64,000 bases of DNA. Source: Aurantiacibacter atlanticus. GTDB taxonomy: Bacteria; Pseudomonadota; Alphaproteobacteria; Sphingomonadales; Sphingomonadaceae. Under the pieces are notes generated by a model, which was given only the letters and a program-made list of their open reading frames with translations, was not told the origin of the DNA and ran no database searches. Made by a program: the position numbers and the translations under genes. Positions 28,701 to 38,464 of the stretch are shown piece after piece. Positions within the stretch are counted from its first letter, which is position 1. Each line of letters begins with the position of its first letter. The stretch covers positions 62,001 to 126,000 of the forward strand of contig NZ_CP011310.1 of NCBI RefSeq assembly GCF_001077815.2, in the 5' to 3' direction.

Positions 28701-28957
28701 AGTACCTGGATGGTGCCGTGTTTCGCCAAAGCGACATCGAGGCGGGAGAGCAGTGTTTCGCGGGCGCGATCACCGTTGAGGGCAGCGAGCTTGTCCCACT
28801 TAGGACCTTGGGTCTTTTTGATCCAGGCCTCCAGATCCTCGGTGTAGACAGCGGTATCCTGGTCAAACCCTTTGGTATCGCCGAGCAGCCAGCCCTGTTC
28901 CGTCAGCTTTTTGACGACATAGGCCTCAAGGTGCTTCTCATGGTGCAAATCGCTCAT
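25724..28957 (-). CDS. hsdR: Type I restriction enzyme R subunit (HsdR)
   Basis: The 1077-residue protein has an N-terminal nuclease domain with the PD-(D/E)xK-like motif (LAIDLG ... VATVELKTDF, near residues 135-155). A superfamily 2 translocase follows, with Walker A (SAGSGKTSTIAW, near 315) and DEAH box (VIIDEAHTSQTG, near 420), and a C-terminal helical region. HsdR cuts unmethylated foreign DNA with HsdM and HsdS. It overlaps hsdS by 4 bp. Confidence 0.95.
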   Translation of the reverse strand: MSDLHHEKHLEAYVVKKLTEQGWLLGDTKGFDQDTAVYTEDLEAWIKKTQGPKWDKLAALNGDRARETLLSRLDVALAKHGTIQVLRRGFSIAGCGQIDMSEAAPEDQRNETILERYAANRLRVVPQLKYHPGRELAIDLGLFINGLPVATVELKTDFTQSAESAREQYKRDRLPEDPATGRKHPLLTFKRGAIVHFAMSDSEIWMATKLAGENTYFLPFNRGYDGKGGNPPRDDGEYPVAYFWEEICQPDAFLRIFHSFVYVEQKDVVDLKGNWSVKETLIFPRFHQHDAVNRMITDAKEKGPGHAYLCEHSAGSGKTSTIAWTAHDLTKLRHDDGKAVFDTVIIVTDRTVLDGQLQDAVQQIDHRKGMIAAIDRETSSKTKTAQLAEAILKGVPIIVVTLQTFPHAMEAILTETSLKDRSFAVIIDEAHTSQTGSTASKLQATLALSSAKDTANMTVEELLTEIQKSRARPKNLSHFAFTATPKHSTLMLFGRPQDPSSPAGPDNLPRAFHKYEMRQAIDEGFILDVLKGYVSYKTAFNLGKELEDKKRVDGKAAKRALAKWMSLHPTNVTQKVQFIMEHFRHNVSSLLDGKAKAMVVTSSRTAAVRYKKAFDAFVIANPQYKDVRALVAFSGKLSGKDVMHSDDAQISGELFVCDDDAEFTESNMNAGVEVKDLRIAFDRPEFRVMLVANKFQTGFDQPKLVAMYVDKKIANEVEIVQTLSRLNRTFPGKEETFIVDFVNDPEAIRAAFKKYDSGAQITEVQDPNVVYDMKDGLDQQGIYSDEDIEAFKVARFETAKTFDVAKDDHHKAMFAATQRPTDLFNARLKDLRGEAARCEVEFLKATETGDDAAAKKAEHERMQVEESIGRMLEFKSGLSRFSRTYTYIAQLLDLGDPSIENFAAFTKLLANRLNGIPPEHVDLRGISLTGYDIKKNDDQGNNADDPDPNLKPAGPGGSNAPGKLPVYLQELIERLNGIFGEAAPIKDQASFVNQIVSITRENSIVRAQVEENSKDQALKGSLPGAVQSAVVRAMGSNNALATHLLKEDKQGLGILTNLIYDLIKAGKDIDLGDLDGA

Positions 28958-30234
28958 GCTGCGGCTCTCACATCAATCTTACCGGTCACGGCTGCCGTAA
29001 TGAGTGCTGCGCGCTTTTCTTTCAGAAGCGCGATGGAGCGCTCAGTCTTTTCAATCAAATCCCGAATCCGATCCAATTCGCAGTCAATTCGGTTCGCAAT
29101 AGCTTCCTGTTCATCCATTGATGGCAAGAAGATCGGCAATTCCAAAAATTTCTCTGGTTCCATACGCCATTGATCGGTCCGAATACCGTTGGAAATCAAA
29201 CGATAAACCCACGGCATCGGCCTCGCGCGAAGGTAGTGGTGCATGTATCGTGGGTTGTGCTCGCCAACAGGCTTCATCACCACATAGTCGGGAGAGGTAA
29301 TGCCCAAGAAGGGAGAAATCCCCATTGAGCCCTGCCATGCCTTCATCTTGTTGATCGCTAGGTCGTTTGGTTCGACCAGCTGATATTTGGACAGGTCGTC
29401 TGGCGTCTTGTTGATGTTGTCGCTCCGCGAAGCTTTCTCGATGACGCCAAACTCCCGATAGACTGACAGAACGTTCAGGTCGTCAAACCCTTGGCGTTTG
29501 ACCTGTTTGAAATGGTTTTTCATTCGCGCACGTTGCCAATGGGCAGGCACGACACCCCGCCATTCGACGCCGCTGTCCTTCGTCGGTGCAGTGGCATCGA
29601 TACCCCGCCGAACGAAATGTGCGATCATGGCTTTTTCTTTGTCATTCAGCGCCGAGATAAAACGCGTCTTTTTGTCGATCAACCCATCGATCTGTTGGGT
29701 TTCCTGATCAAGAAAGGCGTTGATCTTCAACTGTTGATCAAACGGCGGCATGGGCAGTGGCTGCTCCGCGAATTCGCGCCAACGGAAATCGGTGGAGCGT
29801 TCGCGGATTCCCTTTGCGAGGCTCTCGATAAAACCGGACAACGCCATGGCTCTAATCATTCTTGCGTAGAATTCAGCTGAAACGCCGTCTTTGGGAGTAC
29901 AACACGAATAAACGGGTGTGCATTTTCCATTTGAGTCACTCACACCGACCGCCCCTGCGAAAGCGTCCATTGCATGGATGACTAAATCGCCTTTTTCTAC
30001 GCGCTGGTATCCGGCTTCCTTTAGGGCATTTGTAAAACCATCAGTTCGGCGGTTCTTTCTCAGGGTCACATGACCATCGCGAAAGGCTGTGACGATGTCA
30101 TCATCGGGTTGAACCGAACGTTTTTGCAGGTCAAAGAGGAATTTTCCTCGCTTAATCTTCCATCCAGATGGTATTTCAGGAGCCCAAGAAAGCCCTGTTC
30201 GCTTGCGCTCTGTAGGCGGAGCAAACGGGCTCAT
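28954..30234 (-). CDS. hsdS: Type I restriction enzyme specificity subunit (HsdS)
   Basis: The 426-residue protein has two target-recognition domains separated by conserved helical spacers. The spacers read PPFDQQLKINAFLDQETQQI (about residues 170-190) and PSMDEQEAIANRIDCELDRI (about 370-390), the usual repeat of HsdS. It sets the DNA sequence recognised by the HsdMSR complex. It overlaps both hsdM and hsdR by 4 bp. Both halves are present, so the subunit appears complete. Confidence 0.93.
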   Translation of the reverse strand: MSPFAPPTERKRTGLSWAPEIPSGWKIKRGKFLFDLQKRSVQPDDDIVTAFRDGHVTLRKNRRTDGFTNALKEAGYQRVEKGDLVIHAMDAFAGAVGVSDSNGKCTPVYSCCTPKDGVSAEFYARMIRAMALSGFIESLAKGIRERSTDFRWREFAEQPLPMPPFDQQLKINAFLDQETQQIDGLIDKKTRFISALNDKEKAMIAHFVRRGIDATAPTKDSGVEWRGVVPAHWQRARMKNHFKQVKRQGFDDLNVLSVYREFGVIEKASRSDNINKTPDDLSKYQLVEPNDLAINKMKAWQGSMGISPFLGITSPDYVVMKPVGEHNPRYMHHYLRARPMPWVYRLISNGIRTDQWRMEPEKFLELPIFLPSMDEQEAIANRIDCELDRIRDLIEKTERSIALLKEKRAALITAAVTGKIDVRAAA

Positions 30235-32273
30235 TCTGTCACCTCCGCCAGAGCCTCAGCAATCGACGCCTCAACGGCCTTCAGTTCTGCATCTATCTCG
30301 TCCAGATCGCGCGGCGGCACGTATTCATAGAAATATCGGTTGAAGTTGATCTCATAGCCAACGATCCCGATGTCACCATCAGTCTCGTCGACGTAGGTCT
30401 CGTCGATATAGGCGTCATGGGCGTGGGGCGTTACCTCGGCGGCGAGGTAATCATAGATGTCGGTGCCCATCGGCACGTTCTCAAAATCCGTCAGATCATC
30501 GTCGGGGATGAGGTTGCCCTTCTTGTCCTTGACCGGGTCCAGTTCTTCGTTCCGCACACCAAAGGCCTTTTGAAACGCCTTGATCAGCGCGGCATCGGCT
30601 TTGCCGAGGCTCGCGTCCTTCTTCGCGGCGGCTTTGGCAAAGCTATCGATCCAGTGCCAGTCATGATCGGTGCCTGCATGCTCTACCAACAGGTCACGCC
30701 AGCCTTGCCGCTGATGATCGCTGCGCTTTTCCCACGCCTTGTGTTCGTCCAGCGTCTCAAACCCCGCGTCCGACACAACGATCTTGTGGCGCAGCGGGCG
30801 CAGCACCTTGATGCGACGATAGCCAAAGTCCTGTGCGTCGAGGATGAGGCTTTTCTTGGTCAGCTCGAAATCGGCGTAGAGCTGCACGATATCGCGAATT
30901 TGGTCGTCACCGATCTTGCGTCGCTTATTGCCCTCGCTCTTGCGGAGCGGTTCGAACATCTCGGTAGCATCAATCAATTGAACCTTGCCGCGCCGCGCTT
31001 CGGGTTTGCGGTTGGACAGGACCCAAATGTAGGTACCGATGCCGGTCCGGAAGAAGATCTCGGTCGGCAGGGCGATGATGGCCTCGACTACGTCCTGCTC
31101 AAGCAGGTGGCGGCGGATTTCAGACTCACCCTGACCGGCGTTTCCGTTGAAGAGAGGAGAACCCGACAGCACGATCGCCGCGCGCCCGCCGCCCTTCTCA
31201 GGGTCTTCAAGCTTGCTGAGAAGGTGCAGGAGGAACAGCATCGAGCCATCGCTGACACGAGGGAGTTTAGGGCCAAAACGCCCCTCGAACTTCTGGTCGC
31301 GATGTTCGCGCACGACCTCGGCCTGATCCAACTCCCACTTCTTGCCGAATGGCGGATTGGAAACGCAGTAGTGGAATTTGTCGTAACGGAATTGGTCGGC
31401 GGAGAGCGTGCTGCCAAGCTTGATGTTCTGCGACAGATCCCGTCCAGGATCGGACTTGAGCGTCTTCAGAAGCATGCTCGCCAGACAGACCGCGTGGGTT
31501 TCGGATTCCAGCTCTTGGCCGTAGGGAACCAGCGTCGGCGCGGTGCCATAGCGATCTTGCAATGACTGCACGTGCTCCATGCCATCGGAAATAAAGCCGC
31601 CAGTTCCGATCGTCGGGTCATAAAGGGTGCGAATGATCCCGGGGTTGTCGATGAACATTTGGTCATCCGGCTCAAGCAGGAGTTCGATGCCTAGATGTAC
31701 AACGTCACGAGGAGTCATGAAGTCCTCGGCTGCCTCATTTACCTCTGCACCAAAGCGACGGATTAGGTGCTCGTAGACATTTGACATGGTCCTCTCGGGG
31801 ACCACATTGGGGTGAAGGTCGATGGCGGCGAAGTTCTGGCAGATCTTATAGAGAACGCCCTTCTTGTCCATCTGGCTGACCGTGTTGATGAAATCGAACT
31901 GCTCGAAGATCACGCGGGCATTTCCGGAGAACTTCGCGATGTAGTCTTCAAGGTTCTGGCGGGTGCGGCCTGACCCTAGCGTTTCCAGACTATAGCTTGA
32001 GGTGTTGTAGAAGGGGTAGCCGGTTGCCTGACGAAGGATGACGTCGATATCGAGCCCGTTTTCGACAGCCATTTTGTGCATCTTGGCAGCCTCTTCTCGC
32101 GTCGGCTGCAGAACACATTCCAAACGGCGGAGAAGAGTAAAAGGTAGGATGATCTTGCCAAAATCGACATGCTTGAAATTACCCCAAAGATCATCCGCAT
32201 TCTTCCAAATGAAATCGGCGAGAGACGTGTGGGTGTTGTTGGATTTTGGTGTTGCTGATGTCGGAGTGTTCAA
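30231..32273 (-). CDS. hsdM: Type I restriction-modification DNA methyltransferase (HsdM)
   Basis: The 680-residue protein has an HsdM N-terminal domain and an N6-adenine methyltransferase domain with the AdoMet motif (LYDPTIGTGGF, near residue 217) and the catalytic NPPF (CVSNPPFGKKW, near residue 306). It starts with TTG at 32273: an in-frame stop lies two codons upstream and the next ATG is more than 60 codons in. It is the first gene of the hsd operon. Confidence 0.93.
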   Translation of the reverse strand: MNTPTSATPKSNNTHTSLADFIWKNADDLWGNFKHVDFGKIILPFTLLRRLECVLQPTREEAAKMHKMAVENGLDIDVILRQATGYPFYNTSSYSLETLGSGRTRQNLEDYIAKFSGNARVIFEQFDFINTVSQMDKKGVLYKICQNFAAIDLHPNVVPERTMSNVYEHLIRRFGAEVNEAAEDFMTPRDVVHLGIELLLEPDDQMFIDNPGIIRTLYDPTIGTGGFISDGMEHVQSLQDRYGTAPTLVPYGQELESETHAVCLASMLLKTLKSDPGRDLSQNIKLGSTLSADQFRYDKFHYCVSNPPFGKKWELDQAEVVREHRDQKFEGRFGPKLPRVSDGSMLFLLHLLSKLEDPEKGGGRAAIVLSGSPLFNGNAGQGESEIRRHLLEQDVVEAIIALPTEIFFRTGIGTYIWVLSNRKPEARRGKVQLIDATEMFEPLRKSEGNKRRKIGDDQIRDIVQLYADFELTKKSLILDAQDFGYRRIKVLRPLRHKIVVSDAGFETLDEHKAWEKRSDHQRQGWRDLLVEHAGTDHDWHWIDSFAKAAAKKDASLGKADAALIKAFQKAFGVRNEELDPVKDKKGNLIPDDDLTDFENVPMGTDIYDYLAAEVTPHAHDAYIDETYVDETDGDIGIVGYEINFNRYFYEYVPPRDLDEIDAELKAVEASIAEALAEVTE

Positions 32274-32494
32274 TGCTCAGGCTTCTTTCTGATAGGATGC
32301 TACACGTAGGCGCTCTCGGATTGACCGAACATATCTAGCTCATCTTCGCTTTTGTCCGCATGATCGGCCTCACTGCCCTGTTTAGCGTCTGAAATGAAGG
32401 TGTGCCGCTTGTAGCATTCGATCGGGCCGAAAGCTCCGAATGCCGTCGCCAAAAAACTTGGATGATGCGAAAGATGCGATGAGACGATCAAGGT
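32274..32494. other. Gap between druE and hsdM
   Basis: This 221-bp gap probably holds the hsd promoter. A minus-strand frame of 63 codons with a TTG start (32300-32491) lies within it and begins four bases after the druE stop. Its protein has a polar tail (DKSEDELDMFGQSESAYV) and no recognised motif, so I do not call it a gene. Confidence 0.3.
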
Positions 32495-35400
32495 TCACTT
32501 CGGATCTCTCTTCACAGCAAAATAGCTCTCGCCTACCCCGGAAACCGCAGAAGTTGAGCGCAACAGTGCGCTGGCCTGAACGGCCGGTGCCGCGCGGAAA
32601 TCGTGGCGAGGTGGGCTACCTGCTATGCGCCAGTATCCAAAACCCTGGTCGAGCAGCACAATGACCTTCTGACCGTCGGCGTATTCAAGTTCGAGCTTGC
32701 GGCCGTGGCCCGAATTTGCCGTGACCTGAAGATCGACATCGAGGCCAAACTTTTCGCCCAACATCTCGGCGACTTCCGCCCGGTCGTCTTCATACTCCCA
32801 GTCATGGAAGATCCGATGAGGTGGCCGATCCTTTTTCAGTGGCTGGACGACAATGTCGACTTCGACCGGACTACTCGCCTTAAGGTCCGCAGATAGAGCT
32901 TCGCATGTCCGCAGGAAGAGAAGCATGGGCAGAGGCGCATTAAGATAGCGGTCGGTGTAGGTGATCCGCACAAGACTGCCAGGCTTCCAGACGCCAGCCG
33001 CCTCCATTTGCAGTTTCAACTTCGATCCGAAGCGTTTCCCAAACTGGCCCACAGGGCATTGGCCAAACCCTTGCATCAGCTCCACCTGATCTCCCGCTGC
33101 AACCTGACGCTCCAGATCCTCTGGGTTGATTGGCTCAAAAATAGTATGGCTATCCTGACTACCGGCAACCACTGCGTGCGTTTCGCCTACGCCCCAGAGT
33201 TCACCGGGCTGAGCAGCGTTCGCATCGCGCGAGAAGAACCCTGTCACGCGGTCGCCCGATTTCAGTTCAGCGAGGCGAACGCTATCGAAGGGTCCGCCCT
33301 CTGCTTTTGCAAGACCAAGAGCGAACTCGAAGCGCACCGAAGCATCGCGCAGGAATCGCCGCTCAACTTCTTCCAAGTTTTCAAACGACTTCGCATCGAG
33401 CACCAGCGTGACAGGCAATCCCCGTGCCGAGGCTGCCGAGAAGAAAGACCGCATCTTGGTTGATGTCAGCTCAGCCAGATCGAACGACGACGGCAAGAAG
33501 ATCGAGATGATGTCTCCGCCGCCTGCTTTCAGCAGAAGCGTGTTTGCCGCATCATTGATGGGCCTTGCATCTGCAACAGCCCGATCTTCCTCTGGCAGTT
33601 CGGCATTCGTCTCAAGGAAGGCCTGGACTGCAACGAGTGCAGCACGCCTGTCGAGTTTACCCTGTTGCTTGTAGAGATCGGCAGAAAGCACGCAGGCAGA
33701 ACAGCCCATCTCACACTCATTCGGGCAATCGAGGACTTTAGCCGCTCGCTCGAAGACGTGATAGATATCATCAAGAAGCCTCGGAGCATATCCTGCACCG
33801 CCGGACGCTTCATCGAACAGGTAAACCGATGGGACTCTGCGGCCAAGCTTACCATCTCTGGCTGCCACCGCGATTCCCAGTTCCCTAGGCTCGATCCCTA
33901 GCCAGCGCACAAGACCCTCGCGCAGCGCTGCGCCAAACGCCCAGGCCGCGCCATCGCTTTCCAGGCCTGGCAACTGGACCTCGATAACGTCTGTGAGGAC
34001 TTCGTGACCCAAAGCGAGGGCCCCTGTTATCGCATAGCCCTCGTCGTTGCCGGGGCAGCGATCCATCGCTTTCTTGTTTCTCGGGGTAAGCGGCCTGTGG
34101 TCTTTAAGAGCATCAGTCCCCGCATCCCCGGCCCGTCCGCATTCGAGGCAAATCTCGTAGCCCTTGTCTTTAGGCCCGCGCGAATGGTGATAGATATACC
34201 CTTCGTGTGAAGCGCGGATCCGGCCACTTTCGGGCTGCAACAAAGGCTGCCAGAGAGCATCACCCACGCTGACCTTGGGAGACTTTGGTTCGATATAAAC
34301 CGCCTGATCAGTATCGGCGTGAGGCTGCGCATTCCAGTCCACGCGGAATCCGGCAGGATCGAGAAACTGCTCGATGTTGATTGCCTGTTCACCGCAATGA
34401 TCACAGTGATCCGGCATCTGGTGATCACTTCCTGCGCCGCCACAATGATCACACCACCAGGCCCAACGAAGGTTCTGGGGCTCGCGATGACCGCTATCGA
34501 TCGGGCTCAGCCAGTTAAGAGTGACCCCGGCTGATTTCCAGACCAAGCCGTCGACGACAACCTCGGCCCCTGGGGCATACTCGCGAATAGCTATGTCGGC
34601 ATTTCGTGTCGGGCATTCATAGCGCCGGTCGCGGGCGCCTTCATCGTCTGATCGATTGCGCTCCTGCGCCTTTTGGGTTTCTGCACAAAGGGTGTCGAAC
34701 GGAACAACTGATGTCGGGAAGCCGCTGCCAGGGATAAGCGAACGATTGGCAAGTTCCTTCAAAAGGAACTCTTTGCAGAGGCGCCGGGCCTGGAATTCTA
34801 TCGCCTTCTTGGCCGGACCCTCGAGCGCGTCCCCATCCTCCTTGAGGCGCTGCCACGTGCGCCGGAAGTTCCCAGTTTCATCGGCGAACATGTCCGCCGT
34901 GTGTTTTCTGATCTCAGTGTCGTACTCTAGGCCAGTTCCCTTGAGGAGCCGCTTGAGCCCGTTTTTGGTGGCCGGAGTTGTCGCCGGAAGCTCAAGCCAC
35001 TCGCAGAAGGCGTCGACCGGAGCGCGGCCTTCAAATGGACGGAGGTCCGAGCGGCAGCCAAAAAAATCGCCAGTTTTTGTCTTGGCGAATTCACCGTCGA
35101 CTTCGCGAAACCACTCCGCGAGCAGGTAAGCGTTGGCGTGACGCTGTGCGATCCGGTCAGAATCGAGCGATACGCGCGGAGAGGCCAGTTTGCGCCGCAG
35201 ATAGCCTGCCGGATCGGCGAAGGTTTCGAGATCGAGCGGTGTATTCCGAGCGATCGTGAGGCTGGTAGAGAAGCCCTGTCCGCGGCGGCCCGCACGGCCG
35301 GCCCGCTGGTTATAGTTGGCGATCGAGGGAGGAACGTTGGTCATGAGCACAGCTTCAATCGAACCGATATCGACGCCCATTTCCATTGTGGTCGAGCAGG

Positions 35401-38400
35401 CCAGAAGGTTGATGTCGCCTACTTTAAACTGCTCCTCGAATTCGCGCAGCCGTTGAGGAGGCTGCTGTGCGCTGTGCTCTTCGGCTCGCAGATATGGCGT
35501 CGCTAGCGCTGCCTGATCGTGCCAGTTCATCCAGATGCCGCGCTCGCGAAGGGTCGCTACTTGTTCGTTGGCACCAAGCCAGGCCGTTATTTCCTCTCGC
35601 TGTTCAGTCGAAAGTGGTCTTGTTTGCGGAAGGCGCGGGAGCCGCACTTCGATAGCGGGCTGGCTCGCGAAGATCTTCCCCGCGCTGATGAGATTGGGCG
35701 ATTTACCAAAGACCAGTCGCGGTAAAATCCGGCGGGTGAGCGGGCATTGCCAGGCCTTGCTGACAGCCTCGATCTCGGCCGTCTTTTCCAGGCGCAGGCT
35801 GTAAGTCCCGCCAACCCCGGATAGAAGGGGCGCCAACTGATCCCAGGCCGCACGCAAAAGCTGATTAATCTCATGACGGCCGCGATCCGAAGAGAGGTCA
35901 AGGCTCAGAGCGGCTGCAACAATGAGAATGCTATCGGGCTGCCGTCCCTTAGAATTGACGGTCGGCCAGGAAGCGTCGCGCTTTTCGCCTGGAGGCTGAT
36001 CGGGTCCGATAACATTTCGCGGCCGAGCCCGTCCGGGCATCCAGCGTGCGTCGCCGTCATCAACCTCAAGGGCGAACTGGCCACGAAGATAGTCGACCAT
36101 GTAGTACAGGAAATCGCGCCAGTGCTCGATCGAGTAGCCCTTCTCGCGCACGATTGGCGGTAGCTTGTCCTGACCAATTCTTTCGATGTCCGGGAACCGC
36201 AACCGCGCAAGTCCGAGCGTTTCCATTGCGTTGGCATTGCGGGGACGGCGGGCGAGTTCGCGCAAAAGCATGAAGCGGGCGAGCGCCTCGCGGTTATCAT
36301 GAAAGCGTTCGCTGCGATCGAGATCCCAGACTTTGGCCATCATGCCAATGGCCGGCTCGGCGGCGAGCGCAGGCACGAGGTCCTGCCACCGGACTCCTGC
36401 GGCACCCGTGCCACAGAGCTCGTCGTCAATTTTCGCGATATCATCCTTAAAGGCCGGCATGTCGTTCACAAGACGAGCCAGCGCCTCCCGCTTTTCGAGT
36501 AGCTCGGCTCTGCGCTCTTCGGTCAGATCACCGCCATGAGCAGCCTTCTGAACAGCGTGGTAGATGAAGCCGCGGACAAAACCACGCTCGCCATTCGTTT
36601 CGACATTCGCGGCGAAGCGTGCAGTACCTTGTCTGCTGTCGGAAAAACTGATGAGCTGACGGCCATCGAACGGCAGCGCATGCTCCGCCTCATGCGGTGA
36701 GACACCTTCCAGGAGGATCGGCGCGGCGTTCTGCGTCAAAAAAGGGGTGCCGAAGCGGAAGGGGAAAACCGCTGGGCGACCGCGCCGCTTGTTGCCAAGG
36801 CAGGAAGGACAGCGCCCTTCATCCAGCTGCGTCAGGTGGAAGTTGCCAGCCTCCCCGGTGAATTCGCCACTGCTAACATCGAAGCCGGTGGCCTTCGCAT
36901 CGGCTTTTGGATTGATGGCTATCAACCGCGGATGTCCAACTCCCTCGTGCCTTGCGGCATCATCGTCATCAGCATCATCATGATCGTGCTCCCGGTAGCT
37001 GTCCTCACGAAATTCGTCGGCATCGTGGTCGCTTCCACGAGGAAGGATTCGGTCACCCATGTCGTCGGCCGGCAAATAAGGTTCGCCGCAATCGAGACAA
37101 TTCTGGATTTCGAACACCAATGACTGGCAGTGCGGGCATTGATCCCGCTGCTCGAACAGGACAGTGCCAAACGGCCAGCCCTTTGGCCGCGCTTCACCAG
37201 AGCAATCGGGATTGATGCAAGTCCAGAGGCCAGAAATTGCCCGCGTAAAACTATGCGCACGCATCGGCAGGACGGGCTTTGCCTCTGCTGCATTGTGCGC
37301 GGACAAGTCGAGCAGGACCTGCCCGGCGTTTGGGGCGAGGGTTCTGAGTGAAGCAAGAGTTTGCGGTTCTCGCTCGAGCTTTTCGGCGATAGACTGGGCG
37401 GCGGGATCATCGGACGCAGTCAGAACCTTTGATAGGTCGACCGGCTGAGGCTTACCCACCACGACATGCGCTCGGTCGAGCGGAACTCCGGCAATGTCAG
37501 CAAGAAATCTCTGGAGATCTTCTCGCGCCTTCTCATCATCGGCCGATCCGATCGTGGCTGACGTTGCGACAAACCGGACCTGATCCGGAGTGACCTCGAA
37601 GGCGTTCATCACACGCCGGAGCAGGAGTGAAAGCTCTGCAGCTGCCGAGCCGATATAGCTGTGCGCTTCGTCAATGACGATCCAGCGAAGCTTGCCTTGG
37701 GACTTCTCGAGGATTTGGCGATCCTCACGACGGATCGTCATATATTCGAGCATGGTCTGATTGGTGACGAGGATCGGCGGAGGGTTGGCTCGGAGGGTTT
37801 CGCGGTAGAGGACCTGGTGCGGGATCTCGTGTTCGGCCTTGTCGCGATTGGATTTTCGTGCCGTTCCCATCAAACCGTTGTAGAGCGCAAACCGAACATC
37901 GCCGCGAAGCGGCTTTGTCCAGGCCGTCAGGCGCTTTTCCTGGCTCGCGATCAACGCATTGAGCGGATACAGCATCAGGGCTCGTACCCCGGTAAGCGGA
38001 CCTTCTGTTGCCGCTTCACGAACCAGATCATCCAGCATCGGAACAAGAAAGCATTCGGTCTTCCCCGAGCCCGTGCCGCTGGAAACCAAAACGGATTGCG
38101 GGTCTTTAGAGCTTAAGAGCTCCCAGGTGCTCAGCTGGTGTGCATAGGCCTCATAATCGAAGCGCAGGTCGGTGACTGGCGTTTGGCTGATCGCATCGAT
38201 TGTTCGCGGGTGCAGGAGCGTCTGCAATTGGTCAGGGCGTTTGCCAGACGACACGTAGCCCGGGGCCGCCTGAAAAAGTTGCTCGGACAGAAGACCACCC
38301 TGCTGCGGTTCTGTTCCGGCCAGGTTTCGTCGGAGAAAAGCATTGAGGCCTTCATGCCGGATGCCGGCCCGGGAAACGACCGCTTCGGCAAGACCGGTCC

Positions 38401-38464
38401 GCAACCGCTGGTGGACCTCCATTGGAGACAAGCGTGAAAACTGGGAGGCGTCACTAGCGGCCAT
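32495..38464 (-). CDS. druE: DruE, DUF1998 helicase of type III Druantia
   Basis: The 1989-residue protein is a large superfamily 2 helicase. Walker A is [15 protein letters not shown] (near residue 135), the DEAH-like box is [12 protein letters not shown] (near 262), and the helicase C motif is [12 protein letters not shown] (near 1080). Several Cys pairs ([18 protein letters not shown] and CSACVLS) suggest zinc ribbons, and the region near 1560-1610 fits DUF1998. Size and pairing with the next gene upstream match DruE of type III Druantia anti-phage systems. The start at 38464 was chosen because it overlaps the druH stop and has GGAG 8 bases upstream. Confidence 0.87.
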   Translation of the reverse strand: MAASDASQFSRLSPMEVHQRLRTGLAEAVVSRAGIRHEGLNAFLRRNLAGTEPQQGGLLSEQLFQAAPGYVSSGKRPDQLQTLLHPRTIDAISQTPVTDLRFDYEAYAHQLSTWELLSSKDPQSVLVSSGTGSGKTECFLVPMLDDLVREAATEGPLTGVRALMLYPLNALIASQEKRLTAWTKPLRGDVRFALYNGLMGTARKSNRDKAEHEIPHQVLYRETLRANPPPILVTNQTMLEYMTIRREDRQILEKSQGKLRWIVIDEAHSYIGSAAAELSLLLRRVMNAFEVTPDQVRFVATSATIGSADDEKAREDLQRFLADIAGVPLDRAHVVVGKPQPVDLSKVLTASDDPAAQSIAEKLEREPQTLASLRTLAPNAGQVLLDLSAHNAAEAKPVLPMRAHSFTRAISGLWTCINPDCSGEARPKGWPFGTVLFEQRDQCPHCQSLVFEIQNCLDCGEPYLPADDMGDRILPRGSDHDADEFREDSYREHDHDDADDDDAARHEGVGHPRLIAINPKADAKATGFDVSSGEFTGEAGNFHLTQLDEGRCPSCLGNKRRGRPAVFPFRFGTPFLTQNAAPILLEGVSPHEAEHALPFDGRQLISFSDSRQGTARFAANVETNGERGFVRGFIYHAVQKAAHGGDLTEERRAELLEKREALARLVNDMPAFKDDIAKIDDELCGTGAAGVRWQDLVPALAAEPAIGMMAKVWDLDRSERFHDNREALARFMLLRELARRPRNANAMETLGLARLRFPDIERIGQDKLPPIVREKGYSIEHWRDFLYYMVDYLRGQFALEVDDGDARWMPGRARPRNVIGPDQPPGEKRDASWPTVNSKGRQPDSILIVAAALSLDLSSDRGRHEINQLLRAAWDQLAPLLSGVGGTYSLRLEKTAEIEAVSKAWQCPLTRRILPRLVFGKSPNLISAGKIFASQPAIEVRLPRLPQTRPLSTEQREEITAWLGANEQVATLRERGIWMNWHDQAALATPYLRAEEHSAQQPPQRLREFEEQFKVGDINLLACSTTMEMGVDIGSIEAVLMTNVPPSIANYNQRAGRAGRRGQGFSTSLTIARNTPLDLETFADPAGYLRRKLASPRVSLDSDRIAQRHANAYLLAEWFREVDGEFAKTKTGDFFGCRSDLRPFEGRAPVDAFCEWLELPATTPATKNGLKRLLKGTGLEYDTEIRKHTADMFADETGNFRRTWQRLKEDGDALEGPAKKAIEFQARRLCKEFLLKELANRSLIPGSGFPTSVVPFDTLCAETQKAQERNRSDDEGARDRRYECPTRNADIAIREYAPGAEVVVDGLVWKSAGVTLNWLSPIDSGHREPQNLRWAWWCDHCGGAGSDHQMPDHCDHCGEQAINIEQFLDPAGFRVDWNAQPHADTDQAVYIEPKSPKVSVGDALWQPLLQPESGRIRASHEGYIYHHSRGPKDKGYEICLECGRAGDAGTDALKDHRPLTPRNKKAMDRCPGNDEGYAITGALALGHEVLTDVIEVQLPGLESDGAAWAFGAALREGLVRWLGIEPRELGIAVAARDGKLGRRVPSVYLFDEASGGAGYAPRLLDDIYHVFERAAKVLDCPNECEMGCSACVLSADLYKQQGKLDRRAALVAVQAFLETNAELPEEDRAVADARPINDAANTLLLKAGGGDIISIFLPSSFDLAELTSTKMRSFFSAASARGLPVTLVLDAKSFENLEEVERRFLRDASVRFEFALGLAKAEGGPFDSVRLAELKSGDRVTGFFSRDANAAQPGELWGVGETHAVVAGSQDSHTIFEPINPEDLERQVAAGDQVELMQGFGQCPVGQFGKRFGSKLKLQMEAAGVWKPGSLVRITYTDRYLNAPLPMLLFLRTCEALSADLKASSPVEVDIVVQPLKKDRPPHRIFHDWEYEDDRAEVAEMLGEKFGLDVDLQVTANSGHGRKLELEYADGQKVIVLLDQGFGYWRIAGSPPRHDFRAAPAVQASALLRSTSAVSGVGESYFAVKRDPK

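Noticed and set aside
32300..32491. Minus-strand frame of 63 codons with TTG start between druE and hsdM
   Set aside because: Weak start, no ribosome site seen and no motif. Position after the druE stop is suggestive but not enough.
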